Positions 60,719-64,000 of a stretch of DNA of 64,000 nt are shown here, piece after piece. The translations under genes were made by a program, and so were the position numbers. The notes beneath the pieces are model-generated. The model saw nothing but the letters and a program-made list of their open reading frames with translations. It was not told where the DNA came from and did not search any database. The stretch is from Symsagittifera roscoffensis (taxonomy: Eukaryota; Xenacoelomorpha; Acoela; Convolutidae). Every line of letters starts with the position of its first letter. Position 1 is the stretch's first letter. The stretch covers positions 26,719,649 through 26,783,648 of the forward strand of contig NC_087063.1 in NCBI RefSeq assembly GCF_963678635.1. The letters run 5' to 3'.

Positions 60719-63700
60719 ATGCCATTCTTTTCAGAAGTAGCTTCGAATATGAGTAGCTCGAATTCTAGTTCTGGTCTGCACCTCACTCCCAACAAGATGT
60801 ATGTTCTGAAGAGGAATGGGAGGAAGGAGCGAGTCATGTTCGACAAGATCACCTCCAGAGTCAACCACCTGTGCTATGGCCTCAACATGGACTTCGTGGA
60901 CGCATCTTTCATCACCATGAAGGTACATCACATCGCACACAACATTTCTGCAATCATTATTTTACATTGAAATACCGAAGTGAAGCAACTGCGATTTATA
61001 ATACTGATTTTTTAACTTAGTAATAGTATCTTGACGTTATCGCGGGTTTGGTTTCTAAAGAAATTGCTGGAAAAATTTGGTTTTTTGAAACACTGGCACA
61101 CTCAACTTGGATTAATTAAAAAGAAAAATTAAATTGCAAGGATTAAAGTAACTTTGATTCATTAAAAAGGAAAATTAAATTGCACGGATTATAGTAACTT
61201 TATGTTGGTTTTGTGTAGGTAATCGCGGGAATCTACCCTGGTGTGACGACGGTGGAGCTGGACAACCTGGCTGCGGAGACTGCGGCTACCATGGCTGTAC
61301 AACACCCGGACTACGCAGTCCTAGCTGCCAGGATAGTCGTCTCCAATCTACACAAGGTGAGTGCGCTGGCCGGGTGCCGGACATATCTGTCAAATTGTAA
61401 CTGCAATGTAACAAGAGCTCACATAAACAAACAAGCGATTCATGTTTATAAAAGACAAATTTTGCAAATGCAAGAATTGACTGTAGTAGTTTTAAAAAGT
61501 TCATTGTTTGCCAAGTACTCAGATCTAATAATTTGTTTACTTGGCGCTGATAGCAAATGTGTCTCGAATGTTCTCAGTGAGATTTTTTTTTGTTTCCAGG
61601 AAACGAAGAAGACGTTTTCTGAAGTGGTCACGGATTTGCGAACCTACATCAACCCGAAGAACAACCAGCACAGTCCCATGATATCTGAGGAGACATACCG
61701 CATCATAAAGGACAACGAAGAGAAACTGAATTCGGCAATCGTCTACAAACGAGACTACAACTACAACTATTTCGGATTTAAGACCCTCGAGAGGTCATAC
61801 CTCCTGAAGATCAACGGAAAGACGGCGGAGAGACCCCAACACATGCTTATGCGTGTAGCAGTCGGAATCCACGGCGAAAACATTCCAGCAGCAATTGAGA
61901 CTTACAATCTTATGTCAGAGAAATGGTTCACCCACGCATCGCCAACGTTGTTCAATGCGGGAACTACTCGACCTCAGTTGTCAAGCTGTTTCTTGTTGAC
62001 AATGAAAGACGATTCGATTGAAGGGATCTATGACACCCTGAAAGAGTGCGCACTGATCTCCAAGTCAGCCGGAGGCATCGGTGTTAATGTCCACTGCATC
62101 CGAGCGAGAGGAAGCTACATCGCGGGAACCAATGGGCAGAGCAACGGTCTCCTGCCTATGTTGCGAGTTTTCAATAACACTGCGCGGTACGTAGATCAGG
62201 GTGGTAACAAGAGACCAGGGGCTTTCGCTATTTATCTGGAACCTTGGCACGCTGACATCCACGAGTTCCTGGACTGTAGAAAGAATCACGGAAAAGAGGA
62301 AAGCCGTGCCCGCGACTTGTTTTTTGCTCTTTGGATCCCCGATCTGTTTATGCAGCGAGTGGAGGAGAACGGAATGTGGTCTCTGATGTGTCCCAATGAG
62401 TGCCCAGGACTTGCCGACTGCTGGGGTGAAGAGTTCGAAAAATTGTACGAAGGCTACGAGAAGGAAGGCCGATTCAAGAAACAAATGCCTGCCCAACAAC
62501 TATGGTACGCCATCCTCGAATCGCAAACTGAAACCGGAACACCGTATATGCTGTACAAGGATGCTTGTAACCGAAAAAGTAACCAACAGAATCTAGGAAC
62601 CATCAAATGCTCCAATCTATGCACAGAAATTGTCGAGTACAGCTCACCTGACGAAACTGCGGTGTGTAACTTAGCGTCAATTGCTCTGAATATGTTCGTG
62701 AAAAGCGACAAGACTTACGACTTTGAGAAACTGAAGTTTGTCTCCAAGGTCGTAACGAAAAATTTAAACAAGATTATCGACGTCAACTACTACCCAGTTG
62801 AAAGTGCAAGAAGGTCTAACTTTCGTCACCGACCGATCGGAATTGGAGTGCAAGGTCTGGCCGACGCGTTCATTCTGATGCGATATCCATTTGACTCTGA
62901 GGAAGCGCGAAAACTTAATCGCGACATCTTCGAAACTATCTATTTCGGTGCTCTAGAAGCTAGCTGTGAACTTGCCGAAAAAGAAGGACCATATGAGACC
63001 TATGAAGGATCTCCGGTGAGCCGAGGAATTCTCCAACATGACATGTGGGGAGTGACTCCAACTTCGGGTCTATGGAACTGGGACGAACTGAGAACCAAGA
63101 TCGCGAAGCACGGAGTCCGAAACAGTCTGTTGCTGGCACCTATGCCTACCGCTTCAACAGCGCAGATCCTCGGCAATAACGAGTCGATTGAAGCTTATAC
63201 AAGTAATGTATATGTGCGAAGAGTGCTATCAGGAGAGTTCCAAATCATCAATCAACATCTATTGAAGGACTTGACCGAAATGGGACTTTGGAATGATGAC
63301 GTTAAAAACGAAATCATTGCCAATAACGGAAGTATCCAGAATGTCAATGAAATCCCGAGTGAAATCAAGAAGCTCTATAGGACAGTTTGGGAGGTCTCGC
63401 AGAAGGCCATTATGGATATGGCCGCCGATCGAGGGGCATACATTGATCAGAGCCAGTCTCTGAACATCCACTTGGCCGACACAAACTTTGGCAAGCTGAC
63501 TTCGATGCACTTTTACGGATGGAAGAAGGGACTGAAAACCGGCATGTACTATTTAAGGACAAAAGCAGCTGCTAACCCGATTCAGTTTACAGTAGACAAG
63601 CAGAAGTTGAATGCTAAAGTTGACGGGGGCAGGGTGGAAAAGGGCAAGGAGAACGAGGTCCCAGGTCAAGCTAGACCCAAGGCCACGAAGGATCTGAGCG

Positions 63701-63753
63701 ACATGCTGTGCTCTCTAGAGAACCGAGATGCCTGTCTGTCGTGCAGCGGATAA
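60719..63753 (+). CDS. RRM1: Ribonucleoside-diphosphate reductase large subunit (R1, class Ia)
   Basis: Three exons: 60719-60922, 61219-61356 and 61600-63753, all GT-AG with phase-0 junctions, giving 831 residues (human 792). The enzyme reduces NDPs to dNDPs with the R2 subunit in the cytosol. Residues 27-115 are the ATP-cone ([33 protein letters not shown]). The catalytic core follows with C244 (LSSCFLL), N453/C455/E457 ([11 protein letters not shown]) and C470 (AVCNLAS), equivalent to human C218, N427/C429/E431 and C444 by a constant offset of 26. The substrate loop [18 protein letters not shown] and the C-terminal redox pair C826/C829 (ACLSCSG) are intact. ATG 60719 starts a 26-residue Ser-rich leader absent from the human protein; Met27 aligns with the human start. 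Intron 2 (243 bp) is open and in frame, but its translation has no match in the family and is treated as intron. Confidence 0.95.
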
Positions 63754-64000
63754 AATGCTTGGGAAATTTGTCTTCTAAACTTTTATCCGAACTTTAAACA
63801 TTAAATCAGCTTAAATAGCCGATGTTTGAACTGTGAACTGATTGAAAGTTTTGAACTTTTATTGATTTTAACTTCTTGCTGTTCTATTCTGATGTTGTTG
63901 CAGTTATTTAAACTTCAATGCCTCATTTACTAATGTGCTAAGTAATGGTCATTTTACTAAAGTATTTGTCCCATACATGTGCAATACAATAATTTTCCTT
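63754..64000 (+). other. 3' UTR of RRM1
   Basis: AT-rich sequence after the stop codon with ATTAAA at about 63801 as a possible polyadenylation signal. No further coding sequence before the window ends. Confidence 0.5.

Noticed and set aside
61243-61599. Continuous frame from 61243 through 61599 read as part of RRM1
   Set aside because: The stretch 61357-61599 has a GTGAGT donor, a TTTCCAG acceptor and no resemblance to the RRM1 family, whereas splicing it out joins SNLHK to ETKKTFS exactly as in other R1 proteins.

Overview
This is a window of animal nuclear DNA, AT-rich and crowded with repeats. The evidence is spliced genes with GT-AG introns whose products are plainly metazoan: an SLC6 transporter, PrimPol, MCTS1 and the ribonucleotide reductase large subunit. 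There are also non-LTR retrotransposon remnants and hAT-like miniature elements with 8-bp target duplications. It looks like a non-vertebrate animal, but the phylum cannot be fixed from this sequence. There are no bacterial operons, rRNA genes or CRISPR arrays.

Layout. 1-712: an OARD1/TARG1-like macrodomain reading frame touching the left edge. 763-2500: a 170-bp satellite. 2500-7500: mostly anonymous, with a degenerate short-period repeat at 5330-6400 and one coding-like stretch at 6394-6633. 7521-14477: four and a half tandem copies of a 1.51-1.54-kb unit carrying a tRNA-like segment. 14480-27400: a gene-free repeat landscape holding a dispersed hairpin-bearing repeat family, three hAT-like or TIR elements with target duplications, a further TIR element nested in a repeat, and a foldback element. 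27457-34273: a seven-exon SLC6 gene of the SLC6A15-20 type with an unusual 177-residue N-terminal extension. 35030-47330: a complex higher-order array (main period 1528 bp) interrupted by a truncated LINE with an identifiable empty site. 47360-47785: a minisatellite. 49078-50681: the 3' part of PrimPol. 51455-54925: a roughly 165-bp satellite with a 1.48-kb internal duplication. 55930-56605: a decayed LINE reverse transcriptase. 58524-59733: MCTS1. 60719-63753: RRM1, complete.

Three of the recognised genes act in nucleic-acid metabolism. RRM1 makes dNTPs. PrimPol reprimes stalled replication forks. MCTS1 acts with DENR in translation re-initiation and ribosome recycling. PrimPol, MCTS1 and RRM1 all lie on the + strand within 15 kb, but nothing in the sequence shows co-regulation. 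The more unusual observations are the N-terminal extension of the SLC6 protein, two conserved splice junctions that seem to use GC donors, an apparently missing C-terminal tail in PrimPol, and the hairpins conserved among dispersed repeat copies.
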